Part shown: one piece after another, positions 1 through 6,684 of the stretch
Layout of the letters: every line of letters starts with the position of its first letter
Numbering within the stretch: the first letter of the stretch is position 1
Translations under genes and position numbers: made by a program
Source of the DNA: Holophagales bacterium UBA5066
Lineage (GTDB): Bacteria > Acidobacteriota > Thermoanaerobaculia > UBA5066
Reading direction: 5' to 3'
NCBI GenBank assembly: GCA_002414905.1
Contig: DIAY01000020.1
Span: 1-8,262 of the forward strand
DNA: 8,262 nucleotides
The notes under the pieces: model-generated
Told to the model about the DNA's origin: nothing
The model's input: the letters and a program-made list of their open reading frames with translations, nothing else
Database searches by the model: none

Positions 1-1386
1 TTCGTGACCCACCGCTGCACCGACTTCGGCATGGAGAAGGACCAGCCGCTGACCGACGGCGTCATCACGGGCCACGGGACGATCAACGGACGGCTCGTCT
101 TCGTCTTCAGCCAGGACTTCACGATCTTCGGCGGGAGCCTCTCGAAGGCCTTCGCCGAGAAGATCTGCAAGGTGATGGACCTCGCCGTGAAGGTCGGGGC
201 TCCCGTCATCGGTCTGAACGACTCGGGCGGCGCGCGGATCCAGGAAGGCGTCGACGCCCTCGCGGGCTACTCCGACATCTTCCTGCGGAACGTCCTCGCC
301 TCCGGCGTCGTCCCGCAGATCAGCCTCGTCCTCGGTCCGTGCGCCGGAGGCGCGGTCTACAGCCCGGCCATCACCGACTTCGTCGCGATGACCCGCGGCA
401 CGAGCTACATGTTCCTGACGGGTCCAAAGGTCGTGAAGCAGGTGACGCGAGAGACCGTGACGACCGAGCAGCTCGGGGGCGCGGACGTCCATTCGTCCAG
501 AAGCGGGGTCGCCCACTTCGTCGCCGAGAACGAGGACGAAGCGCTCGCCCTCGTCCGCCGGATGCTTTCGTTCTTCCCGCAGAACTATCAGGAGAAGCCC
601 CCTCTCGTGACGTGCGACGACCCGGTCGACCGCGCGGTGCCCGAGCTGAACTCGGTCCTCCCCGACAACGCGAATCAGCCCTACGACGTCAAGGAGGTCA
701 TCCAGTCCATCGTCGACTGCGGCGATTTCCTGGAAGTGCACGAGGCCTGGGCCGCGAACCTCGTCGTCGGCTTCGCCCGGTTCAACGGCCGCTCCGTCGG
801 CATCGTCGCAAACCAGCCGAAGGTGCTCGCCGGGGTCCTCGACAACGCCTCGTCCATCAAGGGTGCTCGCTTCGTCCGCTTCTGCGACGCCTTCAACATC
901 CCGCTCGTGACGCTCGAGGACGTTCCCGGTTTCATGCCGGGGACGACGCAGGAGTACGGCGGCATCATCCGCAACGGCGCCAAGCTCCTCTTCGCCTTCG
1001 CCGAAGCGACCGTTCCCAAGGTGACCGTCATCCTGCGCAAGGCCTACGGCGGCGCCTACTGCGTCATGAGCTCCAAGCATCTGCGCGGCGACGTGAACTA
1101 CGCCTGGCCGACCGCCGAGATCGCCGTCATGGGGCCCGCCGGAGCGGTCGAGATCATCTACAAGAAGGAGCTCGACGCCGCCGAGGACGTCGCCGCCAGG
1201 GCCGCAGAGCTGAAGGAACGCTACTCGACTCTCTTCGCCACGCCCTACGCCGCCGCGAGGAAGGGCTACATCGACGATGTCATCAAGCCGGCGAGGACCC
1301 GCTTCCGGATCATCCAGGCTTTGGAAATGCTGGCGAACAAGAAGGACAGCAATCCCGCCCGCCGGCACACGAACATCCCCCTGTGA
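1..1386 (+). CDS. mmdA: Acyl-CoA carboxyltransferase alpha subunit of a sodium-pumping decarboxylase (MmdA/PccB family), 5' partial
   Basis: This is the carboxyltransferase subunit, which moves the carboxyl group from an acyl-CoA (probably methylmalonyl-CoA) to biotin. The frame is open from base 1 and gives 461 residues. The family is usually about 510-520 residues long, and the window opens inside the conserved FVTHRCTDFGM motif, so roughly 50 N-terminal residues are missing. The GTG at base 4 is therefore not the real start. The N-terminal half has LNDSGGARIQEGV and the oxyanion-hole loop GPCAGGAVYSPA. The C-terminal half has DVPGFMPGTTQEYGGIIRNGAK and RKAYGGAYCVMSSKHL, then the usual NIPL end. 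Together these are the two crotonase-like halves of the PccB family. The position that is Asp in propionyl/methylmalonyl enzymes (GGAYDVM) is Cys here, so the exact substrate is uncertain. The next genes (OadG, biotin carrier, OadB) favour a Na+-pumping decarboxylase over a soluble propionyl-CoA carboxylase. Confidence 0.9.
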   Translation, partial: FVTHRCTDFGMEKDQPLTDGVITGHGTINGRLVFVFSQDFTIFGGSLSKAFAEKICKVMDLAVKVGAPVIGLNDSGGARIQEGVDALAGYSDIFLRNVLASGVVPQISLVLGPCAGGAVYSPAITDFVAMTRGTSYMFLTGPKVVKQVTRETVTTEQLGGADVHSSRSGVAHFVAENEDEALALVRRMLSFFPQNYQEKPPLVTCDDPVDRAVPELNSVLPDNANQPYDVKEVIQSIVDCGDFLEVHEAWAANLVVGFARFNGRSVGIVANQPKVLAGVLDNASSIKGARFVRFCDAFNIPLVTLEDVPGFMPGTTQEYGGIIRNGAKLLFAFAEATVPKVTVILRKAYGGAYCVMSSKHLRGDVNYAWPTAEIAVMGPAGAVEIIYKKELDAAEDVAARAAELKERYSTLFATPYAAARKGYIDDVIKPARTRFRIIQALEMLANKKDSNPARRHTNIPL

Positions 1387-1395
1387 GGTGAGCTG

Positions 1396-1707
1396 ATGTC
1401 GCAGTGGGAAGCGTGGACCGTCACAGCTCTCGGCATGGCGGTCGTCTTCATCGGTCTGGTGGCGTGCATCGTGTTCATCCAGCTCGTCAGCCGGCTCTCC
1501 CGGAACATCAGGTGGGGCGAGGAGGGGCACGGTCACGGCGCTCCCGTCGAGCCCGGTCCGGCGGCGACTCCCGACCTTCCCCCGTCCGAGCCGGTGCCCG
1601 CCGACGTCCTCGCCGTGATCGCCGCGGTCCTTCAGGTGGAGCGCAAGCTCTACCTGAACAGCCCCGGCTCACGCGTCACCATCCGGCGCTCCGCGCCCCA
1701 TTCGTAA
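1396..1707 (+). CDS. oadG: OadG-family sodium-pump decarboxylase gamma/delta subunit
   Basis: A 103-residue protein with one N-terminal membrane segment (about residues 8-31, ALGMAVVFIGLVACIVFIQL). A charged, His- and Pro-rich linker follows (about 38-70), then a short C-terminal helix (PADVLAVIAAVLQVERKLY). This is the layout of OadG/MmdD subunits, which tether the carboxyltransferase and biotin carrier to the membrane beta subunit. The gene starts 9 bases after the alpha-subunit stop. Its Shine-Dalgarno (GAGGTGAG, 1385-1392) overlaps that stop codon, implying translational coupling. OadG proteins are poorly conserved in sequence, so the call rests on the topology, the C-terminal Ala/Val-rich helix and the position between the alpha-subunit and biotin-carrier genes. 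Confidence 0.85.
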   Translation: MSQWEAWTVTALGMAVVFIGLVACIVFIQLVSRLSRNIRWGEEGHGHGAPVEPGPAATPDLPPSEPVPADVLAVIAAVLQVERKLYLNSPGSRVTIRRSAPHS

Positions 1708-1730
1708 GCCCCACCAGGAATGAGGATTCC

Positions 1731-2225
1731 ATGAGCCAGCACGTCCTTCGAATCGGAGGCCGGGAGTACCGGGCAGAGGTCAAGGAGCTCACCGCCGAGC
1801 ACGCCACGGTCATCGTCGACGGCAAGGACTACGTCGTCGAGATCGTCCAGCTGGGGCGGCGGAAGATCACGGTGGAGGCGCCCCTCGCCGCCGCACCGGC
1901 CACGGTAGCCCCCACCGCCGGGCAGACGCCTGCCGTCACGCCGTCCGCACCGTCGGCAAGCGGCGTGAGGTCCTCTCCGGTGGCGCGTGGCGAGGGAGGG
2001 ATCGTCGCGCCGATGCCCGGGCTCGTCCTGACGATCCGGGCGAAGGAAGGGGACGTCGTCGCAGCGGGCCAGACCCTCCTCGTCATGGAAGCGATGAAGA
2101 TGGAGAACGCCATTTCTTCACCCTACGCGGGAACGGTGGCGAAGGTCTACGTTCGCGAGGGTGATTCCATCGGCGAGGGCGATCTGCTGGTCGAGGTGGC
2201 GCGGCCGAAGATGACGACGCTCTGA
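1731..2225 (+). CDS. Biotin carboxyl carrier subunit (biotinyl domain protein) of the decarboxylase
   Basis: A 164-residue biotin carrier. It carries carboxybiotin between the carboxyltransferase and the membrane beta subunit. The N-terminal part (about 1-52) is the short beta-rich region common in MmdC/GcdC-type carriers. An Ala/Pro/Thr-rich flexible linker follows (about 53-93), then a biotinyl domain (about 94-160) beginning IVAPMPGLVLTI. The biotinylation motif EAMKMEN is intact, with the target Lys at residue 123 (codon 2097-2099). The frame is open further upstream, but that part only overlaps oadG in another frame. ATG 1731 is preferred because GAGGA at 1722-1726 precedes it and the family-like N-terminus begins there. 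The gene lies 23 bases after oadG and 10 bases before the beta subunit. Similar proteins serve methylmalonyl-CoA, glutaconyl-CoA and oxaloacetate decarboxylases; the alpha subunit next door suggests the first. Confidence 0.92.
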   Translation: MSQHVLRIGGREYRAEVKELTAEHATVIVDGKDYVVEIVQLGRRKITVEAPLAAAPATVAPTAGQTPAVTPSAPSASGVRSSPVARGEGGIVAPMPGLVLTIRAKEGDVVAAGQTLLVMEAMKMENAISSPYAGTVAKVYVREGDSIGEGDLLVEVARPKMTTL

Positions 2226-2228
2226 GGA
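2224..2228 (+). promoter_or_regulatory. Ribosome-binding site supporting the TTG start of oadB
   Basis: GAGGA overlaps the TGA stop of the biotin carrier gene and lies 7 bases before TTG 2236. The start chosen this way gives a convincing signal peptide. The next in-frame ATG (residue 53) would remove it and cut into the first repeat of the N-terminal domain. Confidence 0.65.
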
Positions 2229-2235
2229 CCGGACG

Positions 2236-3963
2236 TTGAAGCAGCTCCGACTCCTCGCGATCGCCCTCCTGATTCTCGCCGGCCGGGGCGCGTCTGCGGC
2301 CGAACGGCCCTCGTTCGGCGTCACGTTCGAGCCCCGCACGACCTACCTGCGAATCCACAAGGGGACGCAGGACGACCTGAAGAACGACTACATGGGCCCA
2401 GGGGCGACCACGGGCGTCCTGGGGGACGCGCTCGAGCGGCAGGTCGGGTCCTTCGTCACGGTCCATGCGGACGACTTCGAGACGATCGTCCAGGTCACGT
2501 CGTACGCCGCCGGCAGGTCGCTCTCCGACGTCGACCACCTGGCGATCCCCGACCTGAAGATCGGGTTCCTGCCCTTCAAGGTCGAGCCCGCGGGCACCTA
2601 CTTCCGGATCGACAAGGGACACGACAACGTCGCCACCCACAAGCTGAAGCGCGCCGCCAAGGGACGGCTCTACGACGGGGAGGGCCGCCTCGCCGCGATC
2701 TACTCCGTGGTCACCGTCGGGAAGACGGAGAGCCTCGGCACCGTCACCCAGTTCGAGCAGGGCTTCTTCGCCAAGGACGTGACGAAGGGTGACATCACCG
2801 GGTACTTCGACCAGGTCGTCCAGGGGAGCGGCATCGCGAACCTGACGATCGGCAACGTCGTCATGGTCCTCATCGGGCTCCTGTTCATCTACCTCGCGAT
2901 CGCGAAGGACTACGAGCCGCTCCTGCTCGTGCCGATCGGCTTCGGGATCCTCGTCGGGAACATCCCGATGCCGCTCTCGATCTTCAACAGCGTCTCGCTG
3001 TACATGATCGACCCCGTCTCGCACGAGTACGTCTTCAACACGGGCGGGAATTCCGTCCTCGGAATCATCTACTACGGCGTGCGCGCCGGCGTCTTCCCTC
3101 CCCTGATCTTCCTCGGCATCGGTGCCCTGACCGACTTCTCCGCGCTCCTGTCGAACCCCAAGAGCCTTCTCCTCGGCGCCGCTGCCCAGATCGGCATCTT
3201 CCTGACCTTCCTCGGCGCCCTCTGGCTCGACTTCTCGCCCCAGAGCGCCGCGTCGATCGGCATCATCGGAGGCGCCGACGGCCCGACGGCGATCTTCACC
3301 GCGAGCCGGCTCGCGCCCGCCCTCATCGGTCCGATCGCGATCTCCGCCTACAGCTACATGGCGATGGTCCCGATCATCCAGCCGCCCATCATGAAGCTCC
3401 TGACGACCCGCGAGGAACGCCTCATCCGGATGAAGCCGGGCCGCAAGGTCTCGCGCCTCGAGAAGATCGCATTCCCCATCATGGGCCTCCTCGTGACGAC
3501 GCTCCTGGCGCCGGGCGGCCTTCCGCTCCTCGGGATGCTCTTCTTCGGGAACCTTCTGAAGGAATCGGGCGTCACCGGCCGGCTCGCCAAGACGGCCTCG
3601 AGCGCCCTTCTCGACATCTGCACGATCCTCCTCGGCATCGCGGTGGGCGCCTCGACCTCGGCCGGAGTCTTCATCACGAAACAGTCGGTCCTCATCTTCG
3701 TCCTCGGCTGCGTGGCATTCGGGACGGCAACGGCCGGCGGCGTCCTGTTCGCCAAGCTGATGAACCTCGTCGCGAAGGAGAAGGTGAACCCGCTCATCGG
3801 CGCTGCAGGCGTCTCCGCGGTCCCCGACTCGGCGCGGGTCGCCCACATGGTGGGGCAGGCCGAGGACCCGGGGAACTTCCTCCTCCAGCACGCCATGGGG
3901 CCGAACGTCGCCGGCGTCATCGGCTCCGCTCTGGCAGCCGGTGTTTTCCTGGGCCTCTTCTGA
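2236..3963 (+). CDS. oadB: Sodium ion-translocating decarboxylase beta subunit (OadB/MmdB/GcdB family) with a signal peptide and extra N-terminal domain
   Basis: A 575-residue membrane subunit that decarboxylates carboxybiotin and exports Na+. The OadB core starts near residue 198 (GIANLTIGNVVMVLIGLLFI) and runs to the C-terminus with many hydrophobic segments. It keeps DYEPLLLVPIGFGIL (225-239), the signature GGADGPT (345-351, with Asp348 matching the essential Asp of characterised OadB proteins) and GNLLKESGV (438-446). OadB proteins are usually about 370-430 residues, so the first 190 or so are extra. Residues 1-22 look like a signal peptide (MKQLRLLAIALLILAG, then ASA). Residues about 30-175 hold two copies of a module that align at a constant 85-residue offset: EPRTTYLRIHKG at 32-43 with EPAGTYFRIDKG at 117-128, and SFVTV at 72-76 with SVVTV at 157-161. 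This part is probably outside the cytoplasmic membrane. The TTG start lies 10 bases after the biotin carrier stop. Confidence 0.93.
   Translation: MKQLRLLAIALLILAGRGASAAERPSFGVTFEPRTTYLRIHKGTQDDLKNDYMGPGATTGVLGDALERQVGSFVTVHADDFETIVQVTSYAAGRSLSDVDHLAIPDLKIGFLPFKVEPAGTYFRIDKGHDNVATHKLKRAAKGRLYDGEGRLAAIYSVVTVGKTESLGTVTQFEQGFFAKDVTKGDITGYFDQVVQGSGIANLTIGNVVMVLIGLLFIYLAIAKDYEPLLLVPIGFGILVGNIPMPLSIFNSVSLYMIDPVSHEYVFNTGGNSVLGIIYYGVRAGVFPPLIFLGIGALTDFSALLSNPKSLLLGAAAQIGIFLTFLGALWLDFSPQSAASIGIIGGADGPTAIFTASRLAPALIGPIAISAYSYMAMVPIIQPPIMKLLTTREERLIRMKPGRKVSRLEKIAFPIMGLLVTTLLAPGGLPLLGMLFFGNLLKESGVTGRLAKTASSALLDICTILLGIAVGASTSAGVFITKQSVLIFVLGCVAFGTATAGGVLFAKLMNLVAKEKVNPLIGAAGVSAVPDSARVAHMVGQAEDPGNFLLQHAMGPNVAGVIGSALAAGVFLGLF
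2335..2760 (+). repeat. Tandem duplicated module in the N-terminal extension of OadB
   Basis: This stretch encodes two copies of a domain of about 58 residues, spaced 85 residues apart (about residues 34-90 and 118-175). Each opens with the pattern EPxxTYxRIxKG, with 8 of 12 residues identical. Each has S-x-VTV 40 residues further on, in the same register without a net gap. The middle of the repeat has diverged, so the duplication is old. I do not recognise the domain. Confidence 0.6.
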
Positions 3964-4022
3964 CATGAGCACGCCTACCGCGTACCACGAGCCTCGAGCG
4001 CCGCGCTGAGCGGCACTTCCCT

Positions 4023-4029
4023 GAGGAGG
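4023..4029 (+). promoter_or_regulatory. Strong Shine-Dalgarno for the formimidoyltransferase-like gene
   Basis: GAGGAGG, with a 5-base spacer, precedes ATG 4035. It is the best ribosome-binding site in the window and fixes the start. The 71-base gap after oadB holds no clear promoter or strong terminator, so read-through from the pump operon is plausible. Confidence 0.7.
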
Positions 4030-4034
4030 ACACG

Positions 4035-4949
4035 ATGTCCCAGGTCATCTCCGTCGTTCCGAACATCTGCGAGGGTCGCGACGAGGCCTTCATCGAGTCC
4101 GTGAAGGAGAAGCTCGAGGCCGTCCCCGGCCTCGTCGTCCTGGACGTCTCGATGGACCAGACCCGCAACCGGACGATCTTCTCGTTCACAGGGCGAAAGG
4201 AGGCGATCTTCGAAGGAGGGTACCTCCTCTACGACGCCGCCCTCGGCCACATCGACATGCGCAGCCACCAGGGCGAGTACCCGCGCATCGGGGCCGTCGA
4301 CGTCTTCCCGTTCGTCGCCCTGCGCGACGCCCCGATCGCGACGGCCGTCTCGTGGTCGATGCAGTTCGCCGAAGAGGTCGCGAAGCGGTTCGAGATCCCG
4401 GTCTACCTCTTCGCCGAGTCGGCCCGGACGATGGCCCGCCGCGACATCGAGCACATCCGCGAGGGCGAGTACGAGGGCTTCGCCGCGAAGATGGACGACC
4501 CGTCCTGGAAACCTGATTTCGGCCCCGACCGCTTCCCGCCCGACAAGGGGGCGACGATCATTGGCGCGCGCCTTCCGCTCGTGAACTTCAAGGCCTACCT
4601 GACGACTCCGAACGAGGAGGCCGCCGAGTGGGTCGCAAAGGTCCTCTCGGACCCTGCGACGGGATTCAGCGGCGTCCACTTCTACCCTGCACTCGACCGC
4701 ACCCGGAACGCGGCGCTCCTGAACATCACGGTCGGCAACTTCCAGTCGACGCCGCTCTACCGGATCCTCGAGGGGGTGAAGACCGAGCTGCGCCGCTTCG
4801 GCGCAGGGGTGAGCCGGGTGGAGATGATCGGGCTCGTGCCACAGCAGGCGCTCCTCGATTCCGCCCGGCACTACCTCCAGGTCTTCGACTTTTCCGTCGA
4901 AGACGTCGTCGAGAACCGGCTCGACGCCATCCTCCGGGACCGCAGCTGA
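4035..4949 (+). CDS. ftcD: Glutamate formimidoyltransferase family protein (FtcD N-terminal type), divergent at active-site motifs
   Basis: A 304-residue protein with the length and layout of stand-alone bacterial formimidoyltransferases; the cyclodeaminase domain of the mammalian fusion is absent. The family enzyme moves the formimino group from formiminoglutamate to tetrahydrofolate in histidine breakdown. Family motifs are clear: VVPNICEGRD (7-16), NRTIFSFTG (45-53), GEYPRIGAVDVFPF (80-93), PVYLFAESAR (122-131), WKPDFGP (158-164), GATIIGAR (172-179) and IGLVPQQALLD (265-275). Three conserved sites differ. Residue 82 is Tyr (TAC, 4278-4280), where the mammalian enzyme has the proposed catalytic His82 (EHPR). 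The usual AFNxNL after GAR reads NFKAYL. The usual QVSMN segment reads AALLNITVGN. The numbering aligns with human FTCD without gaps up to at least residue 90. Family membership is firm, but enzyme activity is not. The context after a decarboxylase operon does not settle its role. Confidence 0.8.
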   Translation: MSQVISVVPNICEGRDEAFIESVKEKLEAVPGLVVLDVSMDQTRNRTIFSFTGRKEAIFEGGYLLYDAALGHIDMRSHQGEYPRIGAVDVFPFVALRDAPIATAVSWSMQFAEEVAKRFEIPVYLFAESARTMARRDIEHIREGEYEGFAAKMDDPSWKPDFGPDRFPPDKGATIIGARLPLVNFKAYLTTPNEEAAEWVAKVLSDPATGFSGVHFYPALDRTRNAALLNITVGNFQSTPLYRILEGVKTELRRFGAGVSRVEMIGLVPQQALLDSARHYLQVFDFSVEDVVENRLDAILRDRS

Positions 4950-4966
4950 CGTCGTCCGATCACGCC

Positions 4967-4998
4967 ATTCGGCCCGGTCAGCGGGACCCGGGCCGGAT
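4967..4998. terminator. GC-rich inverted repeat between convergent genes, possible bidirectional terminator
   Basis: ATTCGGCCCGG (4967-4977) pairs with CCGGGCCGGAT (4988-4998). This gives an 11-bp stem with one G-U pair and a 10-base loop. It straddles the stop codon of the minus-strand gene (4978-4980) and begins 18 bases after the formimidoyltransferase-like stop. No T-run follows on either strand, so it is not a classical intrinsic terminator. The position between two converging genes is the main support. Confidence 0.4.
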
Positions 4999-6684
4999 GA
5001 CCCGGAAGCCCGCCTCGCCGCCGGTTTCGTCCCAGACTCCGATCGAGATCCGGGCCGCCGGATCGCTGGCCGGAATCTCGACGTCGTAGCTCAGCACCAT
5101 CGTCGATGCCGGTCCGGCAGACGCTGCCGGAATTTCGACCTCGTGCCTTTCCCGGCGGACGTCGGAGAACTCCCCTCCCGGCCCCGCCGAGACGGTGAAG
5201 ATCGACACCGCGCCTCTCAGCGTTCCCGTCGCTGTGGGGAGGAGGACGAGATGGCGGACCGGGACCCGGACGAGGGCGGGAATCAGGAAGCGGTCCTTTT
5301 TCTCCTTCTTCGCCGTCCCCGTCGAGACGGCGACGGGAAGCCGGGCGTTCTCGTCCATCCGGAAGAGGTTCGCCAGGACCCGATCTTCGATCCGCTCCGC
5401 GGGTCTGCGCTCGGCGACGGAACGACGCGACCGGACGGTCACCCCCGGCCTGCTCACCCGCACCGAGACCTCGCTCGCCCCGGTCGTGCCGTCCGGCCCC
5501 GGGTAGCCGAGGGAGTACCAGTGCCGCAGATCGGACGCTACGAGACCGGCGAAGACCCGCGACTCCATCGTGGTGGTCACGACGACTCCGCCGGTCTGGT
5601 CCGCAAGGGTCTCGAGACTGGCCACCTCGTTCACCTTCTTCGCCTCAGAGCGGGTGAGGCCAGCCCTCCCTACGGCCCGCGGATCGGACAGCGGGGAGTT
5701 GGAGACGTTCGGCGCCTCCGATTGCCACGCGGCGGCGTAGAGGGAGTGAATCGTCACCCCGGCAGCATTCGCCTTCTCGGCGACCGAGTCGATCAGACTC
5801 CCCGTGTCCATCGTGGTGCCGAAGAACTCCGCCCCGGGCTTCCTCGAGAAGCTCCGGGAGACGAAAACGAGCACCTTCTTCCCCTCCATCCCGGCCATCG
5901 TCGCGATGAGCCCCTTCAGCGCCGCCGCCTTCCCCTTGACCTCGGAGAAGGCCTGCTGGACATTGAGGTTCCTCGACAGCGACGAGTCGCCGACACCGGC
6001 CCAGGCGTACGCCCAGTCATCCCCGGCGAGCCGGTCGAGCTCCTCCTCCGACTCCCGTCCCAGGCGGACCGCCCCGCTCGCGACGAGGTCGAGCTGTCGC
6101 TCGAGAAGTCCGACGTCACTCGTGAACGGGTAGACCACCTGGACCCCTCCCCGCCACGAAGCGATCATCGCGGCGTCTCCGGGTTGCAGCGTCTCCCGAA
6201 GGAGCGTTTTCAGGGACCCGAAGACCTGCTCGCGTTCCCTGAGATCCGGAAGCGCGAGGTGGTCGATGAAGACCGCGACGTGGCGGCGAACCCGGTGCTC
6301 CTCCTCCAGGCCCTCGGGAGCCGGCGCAGGACCGGGCTCCTTTCGGGGCGTCTCCGCGGCGGGAGATACCGCGGAGGCGGCGACCGCCGGCTTCTCCTCA
6401 CGGAAGTTCGTGATCGTGACCGGCTTTTTCCCGTGCAGGACCGTGAAGTCCGCAGCCGTCAGTCCCTCGACCGGCTTTCCGTCCTTTCCCGTCACGACGA
6501 CGTCGAGGTTCACGAGAGACAGCTCCGCGGAACCCGTCACCCGGGGCATCTCCACGGGAGCCTGGGCGAGAGCCGGCCCTCCGAGCGCCGCCAGGATTCC
6601 GAACGGGACAAGGGCCCTCGCAACGACTCCCGATGCCCTGCTCCCGCGCGTCGTCTTCTTCTGGTTCTTCTTCACGCGGCGCAT
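4978..6684 (-). CDS. Secreted VWFA-related domain protein (acidobacterial type)
   Basis: A 568-residue exported protein of unknown function. ATG at 6682-6684 is chosen because it begins a signal peptide (basic RRVKKNQKK, hydrophobic core about 19-38, Ala-Leu-Ala near 38-40) and has GGAG 4 bases upstream. The frame stays open to 6918, but that extension has no protein-like features and overlaps the divergent gene. After a beta-rich segment (about 50-97, LVNLDVVVTGKDGKPVEGL then FTVLHGKKP) and a Pro/Ala-rich linker (about 98-128) comes a VWFA-like fold (about 134-395), with HVAVFIDHLAL (135-145), LQPGDAAMIASW and KKVLVFVSRSFS (269-280). It ends in HWYSLGYPGPDG (388-399) and VSRPGVTVRSRRSV, as in the acidobacterial VWFA-related family. 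The metal-site motif DxSxS reads DHLAL, so metal binding is doubtful. The last 150 or so residues are an extra beta-rich region I do not recognise. Confidence 0.85.
   Translation of the reverse strand: MRRVKKNQKKTTRGSRASGVVARALVPFGILAALGGPALAQAPVEMPRVTGSAELSLVNLDVVVTGKDGKPVEGLTAADFTVLHGKKPVTITNFREEKPAVAASAVSPAAETPRKEPGPAPAPEGLEEEHRVRRHVAVFIDHLALPDLREREQVFGSLKTLLRETLQPGDAAMIASWRGGVQVVYPFTSDVGLLERQLDLVASGAVRLGRESEEELDRLAGDDWAYAWAGVGDSSLSRNLNVQQAFSEVKGKAAALKGLIATMAGMEGKKVLVFVSRSFSRKPGAEFFGTTMDTGSLIDSVAEKANAAGVTIHSLYAAAWQSEAPNVSNSPLSDPRAVGRAGLTRSEAKKVNEVASLETLADQTGGVVVTTTMESRVFAGLVASDLRHWYSLGYPGPDGTTGASEVSVRVSRPGVTVRSRRSVAERRPAERIEDRVLANLFRMDENARLPVAVSTGTAKKEKKDRFLIPALVRVPVRHLVLLPTATGTLRGAVSIFTVSAGPGGEFSDVRRERHEVEIPAASAGPASTMVLSYDVEIPASDPAARISIGVWDETGGEAGFRVIRPGSR

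Noticed and set aside
339..1391. 350-residue plus-strand frame inside the alpha-subunit gene
   Set aside because: It is an Arg-rich out-of-frame shadow of the carboxyltransferase gene.
1404..1730. Longer N-terminus for the biotin carrier protein, in frame from 1404
   Set aside because: The upstream part overlaps oadG in another frame and translates to Arg/Pro-rich noise; ATG 1731 has a GAGGA site and the expected family N-terminus.
2083..3972. 629-residue open frame on the minus strand opposite oadB
   Set aside because: It is antisense to a well-supported membrane protein gene. The translation is dominated by Asp, Glu, Arg and Gly with no domain, as expected from the mirror frame of a high-GC gene.
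3965..4009. 14-codon open frame (MSTPTAYHEPRAPR) starting one base after the oadB stop
   Set aside because: It could in principle be translated by re-initiation, but it has no ribosome-binding site of its own and no recognisable leader-peptide features. Chance is sufficient in DNA with few stop codons.
4000..4014. Small stem-loop GCCGC-GCTGA-GCGGC after oadB as a terminator
   Set aside because: The stem is only 5 bp and is followed by no T-run; such short GC stems are frequent by chance at this base composition.
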